From: Eremomyces bilateralis CBS 781.70
Taxonomy: Eukaryota > Ascomycota > Dothideomycetes > Eremomycetales > Eremomycetaceae
NCBI RefSeq assembly: GCF_010015585.1
Contig: NW_022985074.1
Span: forward strand, 868,026 to 932,025
Length of the DNA stretch: 64,000 bases
Reading direction: 5' to 3'
Shown: positions 1-10,083 of the stretch, piece after piece
Layout of the letters: each line of letters begins with the position of its first letter
Numbering within the stretch: position 1 is the first letter of the stretch
Made by a program: the position numbers and the translations under genes
Notes under the pieces: generated by a model
The model's database searches: none
What the model was told of the DNA's origin: nothing
What the model saw: the letters and a program-made list of their open reading frames with translations, nothing else

Positions 1-495
1 TATGGACTGCTGAAAGGCTGTGGCCTGTGGGTGACTTCAGAGGTACGGCTAGGGGTTTCTGCCGCTGCGAAGGTGGAAGAGTCCCGGCTGCACGTGCATT
101 TTGGAGGCAGTTGTCGAAATAGGGTAAAGAACGTCCCAACTCCGATTCCGCGATCCGTATACCGGCGGCTATGGCATTATTATTTCCGAAATATTAACCG
201 TTAGCAAGTTCGGGTCGGACCCTGAAGTTCCTCGAGCAGCTGTTTGGTGGTTCAGAGACGGGACAGGGACTCGCCATGGAGAGAGCCTCGGCAATTTTAC
301 GGAGATGCTACAGCTACCCGCGGTCTCGAGGAGGATGAATCGAGCAATCTCCTTGAATACATGCCGACATTCTTGTTGTTTCGGTAGTTAGAAAAGGACT
401 TGTTCGTTTCTTGCTCTCGAATCTCGATCTTTCCAACCGCAACCTACATTTTTCATCCCATCATACCTATCAAATCGCTATCATCGTCACCCATC
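1..495. other. Upstream region of the first gene
   Basis: No gene is supported here. The last 100 bases before the ATG at 496 are pyrimidine-rich, as is usual for a fungal 5' leader. The left part could belong to the control region or to the end of a gene lying outside the window; nothing in it reads as coding. Confidence 0.5.
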
Positions 496-1457
496 ATGGT
501 TAACTATCCCAAAGGTCTCTTCGCCGGCCAGACGGCCATCATCACCGGCTCTGGTCAGGGTATTGGTGCAGAGGCAGCTAGACTGTTTGCTGCTGAGGGT
601 GCCAACGTTGTCATTGCCGATGTCGACGCAAGTAAGTCTCATACTGCCCAATGCATGTCATCGACCCATCGCTAATGAGGAGCGTCCAACAGCCAAGGCC
701 AATGATGTTGCCTCCAAGATCAACTCGAGCGGCGGCAGGGCGCTCGCCGTCCCCGGCGATATCATGAACGAGGCCTACATCCCGGATCTGGTTAAGAAGG
801 CCGGTGAGTTCGGCAACGGCAAGATCCACATCATCATCAACAACGCCGGGTATACCTGGGATGGTGTGATTCACAAGGTGATTCCCCCTCATCCGGAATC
901 CTCCACCTGTTGGCTAATCCGTGAAATAGATGACCGATAAGCAATGGGATACCATCGTCGCGCTGCACTGCACCGCTCCGTTCCGCCTGGTCCGCGAGGC
1001 CGCTCGGTTCTTCCGCGTCAAGGACGGCGAGCCGCGAGTCATCATCAACATCTCCTCCACTTCCGGCATTCATGGCAACGCCGGCCAAGCCAACTATGCC
1101 CTCGCCAAGGCCGGTGTGGTCGGGTTGACCAAGACCATCGCGAAGGAATGGGGACCGCAATTCGGCGTGCGCGCCAACACGATCGCATTCGGGTACATCA
1201 TGACCCGTTTGACCGAAGCGAAGGAGAAGGGTGCGTTCGTTACGTTGCCGGATGGTGAGAAGGTTGCCCTGGGGATTCCGACGGCACAGCAGGCGGCGAA
1301 AGGCCAGGGCCCGGTGGCACCAACATATCCGGATATCCCGCTCCGGAGACCAGGGAGCGCGACCGAGGCGGCTGGATCGATTCTTGCAACATGCAGCCCG
1401 TACATGAGCTATGTGAGCGGGCAGACCATCATGGTGACTGGTGGCAGGAATATCTAA
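496..1457 (+). CDS. Short-chain dehydrogenase/reductase (FabG-like)
   Basis: Three exons are read: 496-631, 693-877 and 930-1457, giving 282 residues. It is a classical NAD(P)(H)-dependent short-chain dehydrogenase. The glycine-rich cofactor motif TGSGQGIG is at residues 17-24, NNAG follows in the middle, and the catalytic set reads Ser150, Tyr163 and Lys167 (YALAK). The C-terminal block with SGQTIMVTGG is typical of the 3-oxoacyl-ACP reductase (FabG) branch. The exact substrate cannot be told from sequence: it may act on a 3-ketoacyl chain, a hydroxyacyl-CoA or a secondary alcohol. The start at 496 was chosen because it places the Rossmann fold about 13 residues in; an in-frame ATG at 400 would add 32 leader-like residues. 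Intron 1 has a GTAAGT donor. Intron 2 has a weaker GTGATT donor, but phase and the resulting protein fit the family. Confidence 0.92.
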
Positions 1458-2773
1458 GGCAAGAAGGGGTTTGCGTGTGAGATGTATATAAAATGTTGAT
1501 TGGGAATATGACTCTTTTAGTTAGCGACAACATGATGTATACCATGAACCTTTCTGAACCGATAAGCACGTGACATAATATAGTGCTATTAGGACCCAAC
1601 GCCAACTCATCGCAAAGGTCAACCACCAAATGGATCCCTGGGGCATCGACAGCATCGTATCACTCAATCACGGCGTCACGTGACGGACACAGGGGATAAA
1701 TAGGTGTAGATATATTCCAGTACAGAAGCTATTTCAAGATTCATTTGATGATTTATTATCCAAGCACTGTGCCACAGCAGGAGGATCATTAAGATTCTGA
1801 TTTCTGGGAAATAAAGCACTAATGCAGGTACACTGTAGAAATCCCGACGATGGCGTCGAGTTCTGTGTGTCGCGTTCGTTATTCTGAAACACGCGGACAG
1901 ACGAGGCCGAGAGTCCAGACAGTCGCTGGGAATTGAAGGACGTTTTATCGGTTTTAACATCCATCCAGCCCACCGCACCCCTCCGCCCATGAAACACTCA
2001 CTCTCAATTCGATCATCTTCATTCAGACTTCAACCCAATATCCACCGCATTCTTATCCGATATTCCAACCTTCTGCTCCCAGTGGCCAGTAGAAGCATTC
2101 CTTCCTTGGAGTTTCGACACGGGATTGTTGTCGTGGAGAGCGACCCGCATCACCAGAGTGACCGAGTCCACTGCGAGTCGGTGACACAGCCCCGAAACAA
2201 GATACATTCATCGGTACATTCATCAATATTTCATGTGCTACAATCCTTGATCTTCGCTCGTTTTGTTTTCTGGAGCTTCGTCCGTTCAATATCTTTAGAA
2301 GGAATCCGATATCTTGCATTGGACACGTCTTGGAGGCATTAAACACCTTGGATCCTGCCAGCTGTTTCGACGACCCGCTACCGAGAGATATCGCACTTGC
2401 ATCTCATATTAAAGTCCTCACCCTCTGTTCTTTACTTCCCTGCGCGTCCCCCGTCGACGCCGTTTCCTGGACTCGGACTTGAAGGTGAGGAAGAGAAATC
2501 TACTTGGTTCAACGTATCCGTCCTTGCCTCCTTGGGCGCAATGTTTGGCTCCCGCGTGTTCTGCTTTTGCTTCCCATCCTCATCTCCCAGCATTACCCAT
2601 CGTCTTATCCAGCATATTATCACCGCCAACCAAACGTTCTTTGAATATTTCCTTTGCATATTCAGAATTCCCCTCTTGATCATCCTCCCAAATTCTTTCA
2701 ATCCAGTGTACTTAGCCCCTGGTCGCCTCTACTCGTGCCTACCCCCTGGCTTTTGAGAGTCGGCAACAGCAAG
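1458..2773. other. Intergenic region, SDR 3' end to PMP3-like gene
   Basis: About 1.3 kb with no convincing coding exon; open frames overlap each other on both strands and lack protein character. It should hold the terminator of the dehydrogenase and the promoter plus a CT-rich leader (about 2400-2770) of the next gene. Confidence 0.5.
1567..1684. promoter_or_regulatory. Pair of CACGTGAC E-box-like sites
   Basis: CACGTGAC occurs at 1567-1574 and again at 1677-1684, 110 bases apart. CACGTG cores with a flanking A are the established binding form of Cbf1/CPF1-type bHLH proteins in fungi. They lie just past the dehydrogenase stop and about 1.1 kb before the next ATG, so which gene they serve, if any, is not clear. 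Confidence 0.3.
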
Positions 2774-3322
2774 ATGAATAAACTCCGAGCACGTCTTCCC
2801 ACCAGGGGAAACAAGGACGTTTCAAGTCCCAAGGTCTCCACGATCCAACTCCAACGCTCGTCTCTTATGGTCATGTCGTTCTTCACCCCTCCCTTGGCCG
2901 TGTTGCTCTCCGGCGGATCTGGATTGCAGGTGTTCCTCAACCTGATGCTCACGATTCTCACCTTTGGCATTGGAGGCGTGGTTCATGCCTTGGTGTACAT
3001 CACAAGGTCGAAGACGAGCATTTTCTCCTCAAACTCCATGATACGACCCGGCCTTACCATCACCCAGACCACCTACATTCCGGGACCTCCTCTGCCGAAC
3101 GGGCAGCAATTCACCGTGATAAAGACTCCTACTGGAACCAAAGCAGTTCCACTGTCTACCCCGAAGCCGCCCCATAATAACGTGTCTGGACACACCAATG
3201 CTCCGAGGACCGGGTTGCAGCAGTACAACTCGCAGCAAACCCGTCAAGCTCCAACCACCCTACCCCCAACTTTGGAACATGTACCAAGAGATTCGAGGCG
3301 TCTCGCCTCAGCTCCGCATTAA
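2774..3322 (+). CDS. PMP3/UPF0057-like small membrane protein
   Basis: A 182-residue frame. Residues about 35-75 carry two adjacent hydrophobic helices: FFTPPLAVLL, then FLNLMLTILTFGIGGVVHAL. This is the layout of the PMP3/RCI2 (UPF0057) proteolipid family, whose members sit in the plasma membrane and affect membrane potential and salt stress. The tail is about 105 residues, rich in Pro, Thr and Gln and probably disordered; classical PMP3 proteins are only 50-60 residues. The N-terminal stretch before the helices is also longer than usual, and a later ATG (MVMSFF) would give a more typical start. The 3' end is uncertain: a CTAAC branch site and an AG at 3465 precede a coding-like stretch up to 3529, so a spliced C-terminal exon cannot be excluded. 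Confidence 0.6.
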   Translation: MNKLRARLPTRGNKDVSSPKVSTIQLQRSSLMVMSFFTPPLAVLLSGGSGLQVFLNLMLTILTFGIGGVVHALVYITRSKTSIFSSNSMIRPGLTITQTTYIPGPPLPNGQQFTVIKTPTGTKAVPLSTPKPPHNNVSGHTNAPRTGLQQYNSQQTRQAPTTLPPTLEHVPRDSRRLASAPH

Positions 3323-3489
3323 ACTTTCGCTTCCCTCCCGTGGTTCGGGCCTAATCTGAAGGCATGAGGAAACGTGACCCGTCCTGCCCGCCACCATATT
3401 GTTACTTTTATTGAACTCTGAAAATAATCCCGCTCTTGCTAACTTTTTTATTTGGATAGACCCGCGGGAGGTACCGCCAGCCGTGAACG

Positions 3490-5502
3490 ATGTGGAAGCG
3501 GCTGCGTGGGAAGGAGACGCAGATCAGTAACCCTACACTGATTGACACGACCTACGATGGGAACACCTTCGATCGACTCTACAATGTCTCCGATCTGAGC
3601 CCAACCAGTCCATCAAACACCGTACGACCCCTCCCTTCCAACCTCAATGCCGACGCCATCCGTACACCTCAGCCAAGAAAGCTATAGTGAGTGGGACGTC
3701 GTCCTTACTTTGCCTGACGCCCTTCTAATTTCTGCAGCACATCAATCGCGCCGTTGGTTGATAGCCATGCCCAGCGAGCCTCAGAAGCTCCGTCATCAGT
3801 CTATTCTGAAGATGCCCGAGATTTGCCGTACCAACAAAAGTACAATAACCCAAGACATGGTCAGACAGGATATTTTCACGAGGAAATCTCCCCCCCAGCC
3901 TCGCCGGATCTTTCACCTAACCTAGCATATCAACGCCGATCAGTCTCCCCTGTGGATCATTCAACACCCGACCGTCAAGGACTGCCTTCGCGATCCCCTC
4001 AAAGCCAAATACCAGTCATGAAGAGATCCCCCGGGGGGCCAGGTGTCGATGCCGGCCGAGACGGCCGGACTGCATCCGGCAGTACTACGAAATGGGATAC
4101 ATACTCGGGGGAACCGACGACAAGCGAGAAAGGCCGTCCTGGATCCTTTCGCCCAGGCGATGTTATCGACGCCGATAGTGAGGTTCCATCGAAGCTTCAA
4201 CATCCGGCTTTCTCGCAGCACGACACCGATGAACGAAGTAAAATCCAAGCGTTTTCCCAACGTGCTGCACGGCTCACGAACCGGGATCAAAAGAAATCCA
4301 TCGAGACACAACCCCGGAAGCCGTGGAAGGGCGCAAGCGGTCGCCAACCAATCGTGCCTCCCCCTTCGGACCAGATAGAACCACGCGAGCATCCCATCCC
4401 GATTCCGCCGCGAAGCAGTAAACGACCAGGACCGCCATCGAGAGCGGGTGATGGCTCGCCCATGTCAAATATGCGCATGGCACCTTCGAACGAGGCACTT
4501 GGCGTTTCAGCCGTACGACCGGCTCGGTCCGATAGCTATGGAACCAATATTAAAGGCGCTGGGGGGAGGGATAGTCCTCAGGTAACGGCGCAAACAAACT
4601 CGTCAGCAAACACGATCATTCCTGCAAGTCCATCGCCACAGGTACGGGGAGGCCCCGCAGCGCCACGAGAATTGGAGCCGAATAATCGTCGTCAAGCTCA
4701 CCAGCGGAAACCGTCTGACAAACGGATACCTCGCAAGTCGATCGACACGACTGCCAGCGCCGCTGATCCCAACGACCCAACTAGCCGGTTCAGTTGGACA
4801 ACGTACGCCACCAACACGACCTATCAGAATTCTCCGCCCCCTTCTCCACCTCCGCCGATTCCAGCCGCATTCGCAAACGGAGGTGGCATGCTGAACCGTG
4901 GTCGACCAATTCCGGTTGATAAGGAAGAAGGTGCACCATATGCGGACGCCCCTTCACAGCCTCATAAGATATCTCCTGTCCAACGCACCCGAGAGGACAA
5001 AGAGAACGAGCCGGCGTCTTCCACCCGAAAGCCAATTCAATACGCGCAGATCAACACGAGAGTCGTCGGTATCTCTGACCCCTCATCCAACACTTTCCGT
5101 GATGGATCTCGATCAGTCACTCCCACCACCGGTAGTGGAATGTCTTCTACCCGTCAAGGTGGTGGGAAGGCCCTCCCCGCTCCCCCTCCAGACCCGACCC
5201 AAGATCCCAATGACCACATTGCCGCTCTGCAATCGAGGCTCGACGACCTCTCCCACCAACGCGTCAATATTGCGAAAGCAGAGCAGTCAATTCGTGCGCA
5301 GCAGCCACAAAACCCACTGATCACGGATCTGAAGGCGATGAGGGAGTTTGAGCGGAAGCTGGAGGCACTGCGCGAGGAGCTGTCGGAGGTGAAGAGGGAG
5401 GAACACGAGATTGGGTTAAAAGTGCATCGGGCATGGAAGAAGAGGGAGAAGGAAGAAGGAGGCTGGGATGGTGGACTTTGGGTGAGGCGCGTCACTGGAT
5501 GA
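3490..5502 (+). CDS. Disordered, proline-rich protein with C-terminal coiled coil
   Basis: Two exons, 3490-3686 and 3738-5502, give 653 residues; the intron has a GTGAGT donor and TTCTGCAG acceptor. I do not recognise the family. Most of the chain (residues about 40-550) is low-complexity, rich in Ser, Pro, Arg and Asp, with a run of prolines (SPPPSPPPPIPAAF) near residue 425. The last 85 residues form a strongly charged amphipathic helix of coiled-coil type (HIAALQSRLDDLSHQR, then EFERKLEALREELSEVKREE), which suggests self-association or a scaffold role. There are no membrane segments or enzyme motifs. The start codon is the least certain part: an in-frame stop lies just upstream, but a different first exon joined by splicing is possible because a good acceptor occurs at 3465. 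Confidence 0.65.
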
Positions 5503-5961
5503 CGCTCTAGAATGGCGATTGAGGCGAGGCGAGCAGACGGCTTTCTGCATCCACTATTGCGAAGGGTACATAAGTTGAATTGGTATGGTTGGTATTTCCT
5601 CCAACTGGTTGGGGTGCTCTCTGGCGTGAGGACGTTTTTCAGCATTTCTCTCACGATTGCGTCTCTTGTTGGGCTTTCTTGTAACTTCATACCCTAGTTA
5701 ACGTTAGCGGTTCCTTAGTTTCTGAATCCACAACGGTGATATTATCTGGCAATGGGTATAATAGTGATGAACCTTGCACATTCGCAGTTACACCGAAGGT
5801 GTGGCTTATATGGAGTGCAGTTTCATAGTATCTCATGCCGCTATATAAAATCGTAAACGCCCACGCTTGTTGGCTGCTAAGAAAACAATTCGACGAATGT
5901 GAGGTTTATATGTCCGTTATCATATTTAGCCAGGTGGGATTTCAGGCTCAGATGCCACCAA
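5503..5961. other. Convergent 3' region
   Basis: The genes on either side end toward each other here. I see only AT-rich 3'-end sequence and no coding signal. Confidence 0.5.
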
Positions 5962-8440
5962 TCACACATGCTGCCGCCACAAACGAACTCGAGCCGCTCC
6001 AGTCCTTCCGCCGTCCAACCCGGCCATGTTGGAACTAGTCACTCCATCTGCAGGACTCGCTTCTCGCCCCCGACCTACCCGCTGTCTCGACTCGGGTTCA
6101 TGACGAACCAGTCTCGTCCGTCTCGGCCGCTGCGGCCTGTCCTCGACCTCTTCAGCATGCGGCTCCTCAATTGCATCGAGGATTCGGTCCACGCGATTCC
6201 GTTCCGCACGATTGGCTGCCCGGGCCCTCGCCGTCGATCTCCGTCTCTCAGGCCGTGGCGCTTCCGGAGCCATCGGCTCGTCACTTAGATCGGCGAGGGC
6301 GAGCCGACGTGCCAAGTGCTCATCCTCACGCTCCTGCTGTCTCCGACGAGCACCCCTGTGGCCTTCGGCAGGGGGGGGTGGAGGTGGCGGCACGGGGATT
6401 GCCTGGGCATGGGCGTCAAACACGCGAAGGTTCAAGGGTGGTGCGCCGGGCGGAGGTGGGGGTGGGGGCGGCATGGGGCCGTCGTTGCGGTTTCGTCGAG
6501 GTCGTCGCGGGAATCCGGCTGGAAATGGATCAAAAGGATCGGGATTCTGGCCGAAGGCGAATATGAAAGGGTCGGGTGGTGCCAAGTTGGCAGGATCGGG
6601 AGGGACGTTGAACCATGGACAATCGCACGTTTTCCATTTCAAACCGCATATCATGCAGAATTCAGCCGTGCAGTGACTGGGACAGAGTTAGTGAGGCTAG
6701 AATGAACCGACCATCTATCAAACTCACCATGTCATATGGTTGCAGCCCTCCCGAAGTTCTACCATGGTCTTGCAATTGTAACACCGTTGCCAGCCCTCCT
6801 CTTTGGCCAGGTCGACCACTCTCTTTGTCTCCTCGTCATTGGGACAATCTTTCCTACCGTGCCATTTCTGGTTACAGATCCGGCAGACCTTCATCCCGCA
6901 ACGCTTACATGTGCCATATTGACGGCCCGTAGCGCCATCCGATTTGATGTGGTTGGGTTTAATCCACTCCCCACACCCCTTCTTCGGGCAGTACATTCGA
7001 TTTTTGGTCGTATATTCTTGATACTTGCGGTTCCACTTCCGCTTGAACGGATCATCGAAGAGGGGTGCGACATGTCGTAAGGGGATGAGGCGGTCCGTGC
7101 AGCACTTCGGGGGCATCAGAGAGGGATCGGTGATAGATAAGTTGAAGACCCGTTTCAAGCAAGAGTTGCACATATGGTGGCTACAATCGAGCTTTGCGGC
7201 TTTCCGCGGTAGAACGTCGTCTAAACAGGAGATACACTCGACTCTGTGAATAAAATCGTTAGGTACTACACGAATCTCGAGCCGTTTATCGAGAGAAACT
7301 ACCTTGTCTCTTCCATGTTAGGAGCGGCTGCTGGAGCCGAATAGCCCAGGGATGAAAAGATTCCCGAATTTCGTTTGCGATGATGGTCCGGAACCCGAGG
7401 CCTAGGCGGGGGTGGTTCGGCCACGGCCGATATCATGCTGTTCGCTGCCTCGAAGACGGTGGCCACCGTCTCCATACCGGATGGTTTGGGCAGCTCCTTT
7501 CTGCGAGCAAGCGATGGTCGTATAACCATGGGCCGCGTGGACATGGTGTTGCTTCTTCTCATGGAAGGGCGAGTCTGCAAGACCGGTGCGATGGATGGCG
7601 CAATGGAACTGGAAACCACTGAGGCTGGACGTCGCATTGATGGAGATGGGTATGTGGGTCGTCCGAAAAGTCCTTCTAGGAACGATCTATTAGACGGTAA
7701 GCATACCTATCGGTGCAGCCACTCTATAGCATGAATGCTCACCCAGACTGTCTGCCATGCGGTCTCGTGTATCCCGAGACGCTTGATCGTCTCCGCACGT
7801 GTTCCGACGGTCGCTCGACGTCACCCGTGGCGTGCGCAATGGTCTGACGCCCTCGTATGAAATCGTATGCCTCAAGCTGCTCATGTCGCGGGCTCATGCG
7901 GTAGCCCGTTTCCCCGTATAGGTGTTCGCAGCTGTTGTGATGGCTGTCAACCCGAATGTTACTTCGCCGTGGCTCCGGCGATGGCGAACGCGATAGGATG
8001 GATGCCGGACGACGAGGGGATGGAGGATACGGATGGACCGACCGTCGGGATATGCGCCGGGGTGACGGCGCCTCGTGGACACGGCGTCGGCCACTATATG
8101 ATGTCGAGCGGCTGCCGGAGTCGGAGTTCTCCATCGGGGATCGCCATCGTCGCCGAGGTGAATAATCGTCATCGTGTCGCTCATATCGCGACACTCGCTC
8201 CGACTCCCGGCGTTGGCTGGGTGAAGGAGTTTGTCTCCTTTTGCCTTTGCTTGCTTCTCTGTCACCGGCTCTTCGTCTGTGCCGATCTCGCTCCGTGACC
8301 CTCGATGCGGCCTCCTCCTCCTCTTCGTCGATTATCGATTCGCTCCTCCTTCGATGCGGATCTCGGTATGTTGTCCGCCGCCCATATTTCCTCCTCGAGC
8401 GATCGCTTGGTCCTAGATCAGATCGTATATCGTTCGCCAT
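5962..8440 (-). CDS. RBR-type (RING-IBR-RING) E3 ubiquitin ligase
   Basis: Four exons on the minus strand: 8440-7743, 7686-7303, 7243-6728 and 6676-5962, coding for 770 residues. All three introns (56, 59 and 51 bases) keep phase. The first 230 residues are Arg/Ser-rich with SPRR-type repeats, resembling RS domains. A RING1 begins near residue 362 (CISCLDD, then CSHHMCNSC), is followed by the in-between-RING part (CPKKGCGEW, then CKRCGMKVCRIC) and by RING2 (CYNCKTMVELREGCNHMTC). In this class the ubiquitin-accepting cysteine lies in the GCNHM motif, here Cys528, and it is present. The tail after residue 560 is Pro/Arg-rich. The protein should pass ubiquitin through a thioester intermediate, as HHARI and parkin do. 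Its target is unknown; the RS-like N-terminus hints at a nuclear or RNA-related setting. Confidence 0.9.
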
Positions 8441-10083
8441 GCGTGTACTGGCACATCCATCGCTCGCTGGACCGAATATAGGGATGTTGAATGGCTTCCG
8501 ATCCTTCTCTTGAGATTAAAGCCCTGGAGCACACCGAGCCTTGTTCGCGAGGTGCGATACAAACTGACCGACGGCGAAGAAGGAAAGAATGCAGTCGAGG
8601 GGTTGTCACCAGTTGCTGCCAGTTCAGGAAAGGCTTTCTCGGGCGTGCGTAGGTGGCAAGCATTCGGCGACCGGTGAGAGGTGCGGCAGGATCAAGCCTG
8701 TTCGCCTTGCTGCATATCACTGGCGCACAGCGCATGTAGTGTTGGCCATGGTCAGGTAGGGGTCGGAATGCTTTGGGCTTCGACGCGGTGCAGAGGAGAC
8801 GGAATGATGGGGCGAAATAGTGCGACCGCAACGCGATCCAACTGCAGCTACTAAAAGCTAATGAATTATGGTCCAACACTCCAAGGACTAGAAGCTTGAC
8901 GATGCTCCAGCGGATGAGAGGATCCCGGAAGGTATATCATTTGTGATCAGACGGAGTACCCAGCAGTATTGTCTGGAGCTCGAGCGGCAGGAGATTCAGG
9001 GACTTGATGCCTTGGGCGTTAAGGCACCTAGACTTTCCCGTGTTGATTACTGTCCATCACATCAGATCCTTACTGCCCAAGGCACCATTATAATGCGACA
9101 TCAATTATCGATTGCGATGTTATCCTGTGATATTTCCATTCTAAACGGGATGCATCGAAGCTTCGCGTAATTATAAGCGATCATCAGCCGGTGGGACATG
9201 GTCGGCAGAAACGTGGAGTTAACCTCCCACGCGACGCAATGAACGTCGATATCATGGGCTACAGCGGATCATTCTATCGCAGTGTGCACTGAACATCACC
9301 GGAACACGATTTGAGAACATCGTTTGAGTTTCTGTCTGCTACGTCTAATCCACCTCCAATTTTTTCCCTCGCTCACCGCAGTGCTGCGCCATCCCGAAAG
9401 CCACGAAGATAGGAGAAGGAAGGGTGGGAAAGGAGTTACTAATGCATGTATATAAACAGCTCGGCGGGCACCGGCAAGCGGCCCGGATGCTCCGCAGAGA
9501 GAAGGAAATCAGAAGGAGAGAAAGGCGTTTCCCGGGAAACGACCATCCAGGCTCGTAGGTGATGGAAGGCCGTGACCGAGAGATTTCGATCGGGAGCTCG
9601 ACTAGTCGATCGACGTCGCTCGTGCGATCTGACCGTCGGCAAAGGAAACTGAATGGAGAAGAGCGAAAAGGAAGGAAGCCGAAAAGGGAAGCACACCCAT
9701 GTCGATATGTGCAACAGACAGGAAATAAGACCCCTTGTCCCAGAGCCCGCCCTCTATGCTTGGGAAAAGGGAAAAAAAGAAATCGACAATCAGACTTTTA
9801 GTAATCGCGAACAACGCAAAACCCGTGAAAAGGCCGATGCCAATGCAATGCAAAGTGAAACTCTCTCGCAGCCTATGCCCAAAGCAACCACCTTCCTTGA
9901 CCCCGACCGTGGAGGTGACAAGAAGGCAAGGAAGTGAAGTCTATTTCCTGCGCACAGATGCAAGTTCCGGAGTCAGTTCCGTCGCTCATGGGAGAGAAAC
10001 CGATCCCCGTCTATTTCGATGAATGGAAGGCAGACAGGAGCCACCGAAATAAATGGTTGGTGTCTCCGTGGGGTATCATAGAA
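8441..10083. other. Intergenic region between eIF4G and the RBR ligase
   Basis: Both neighbours are on the minus strand, so this holds the eIF4G terminator (right) and the ligase promoter (left). Several open frames exist on both strands but none shows protein-like composition or a family motif. Confidence 0.5.

Noticed and set aside
8418-8879. 153-residue minus-strand frame upstream of the RBR ligase
   Set aside because: Composition is not protein-like, there is no motif, and it overlaps the ligase start in another frame. Most likely chance.
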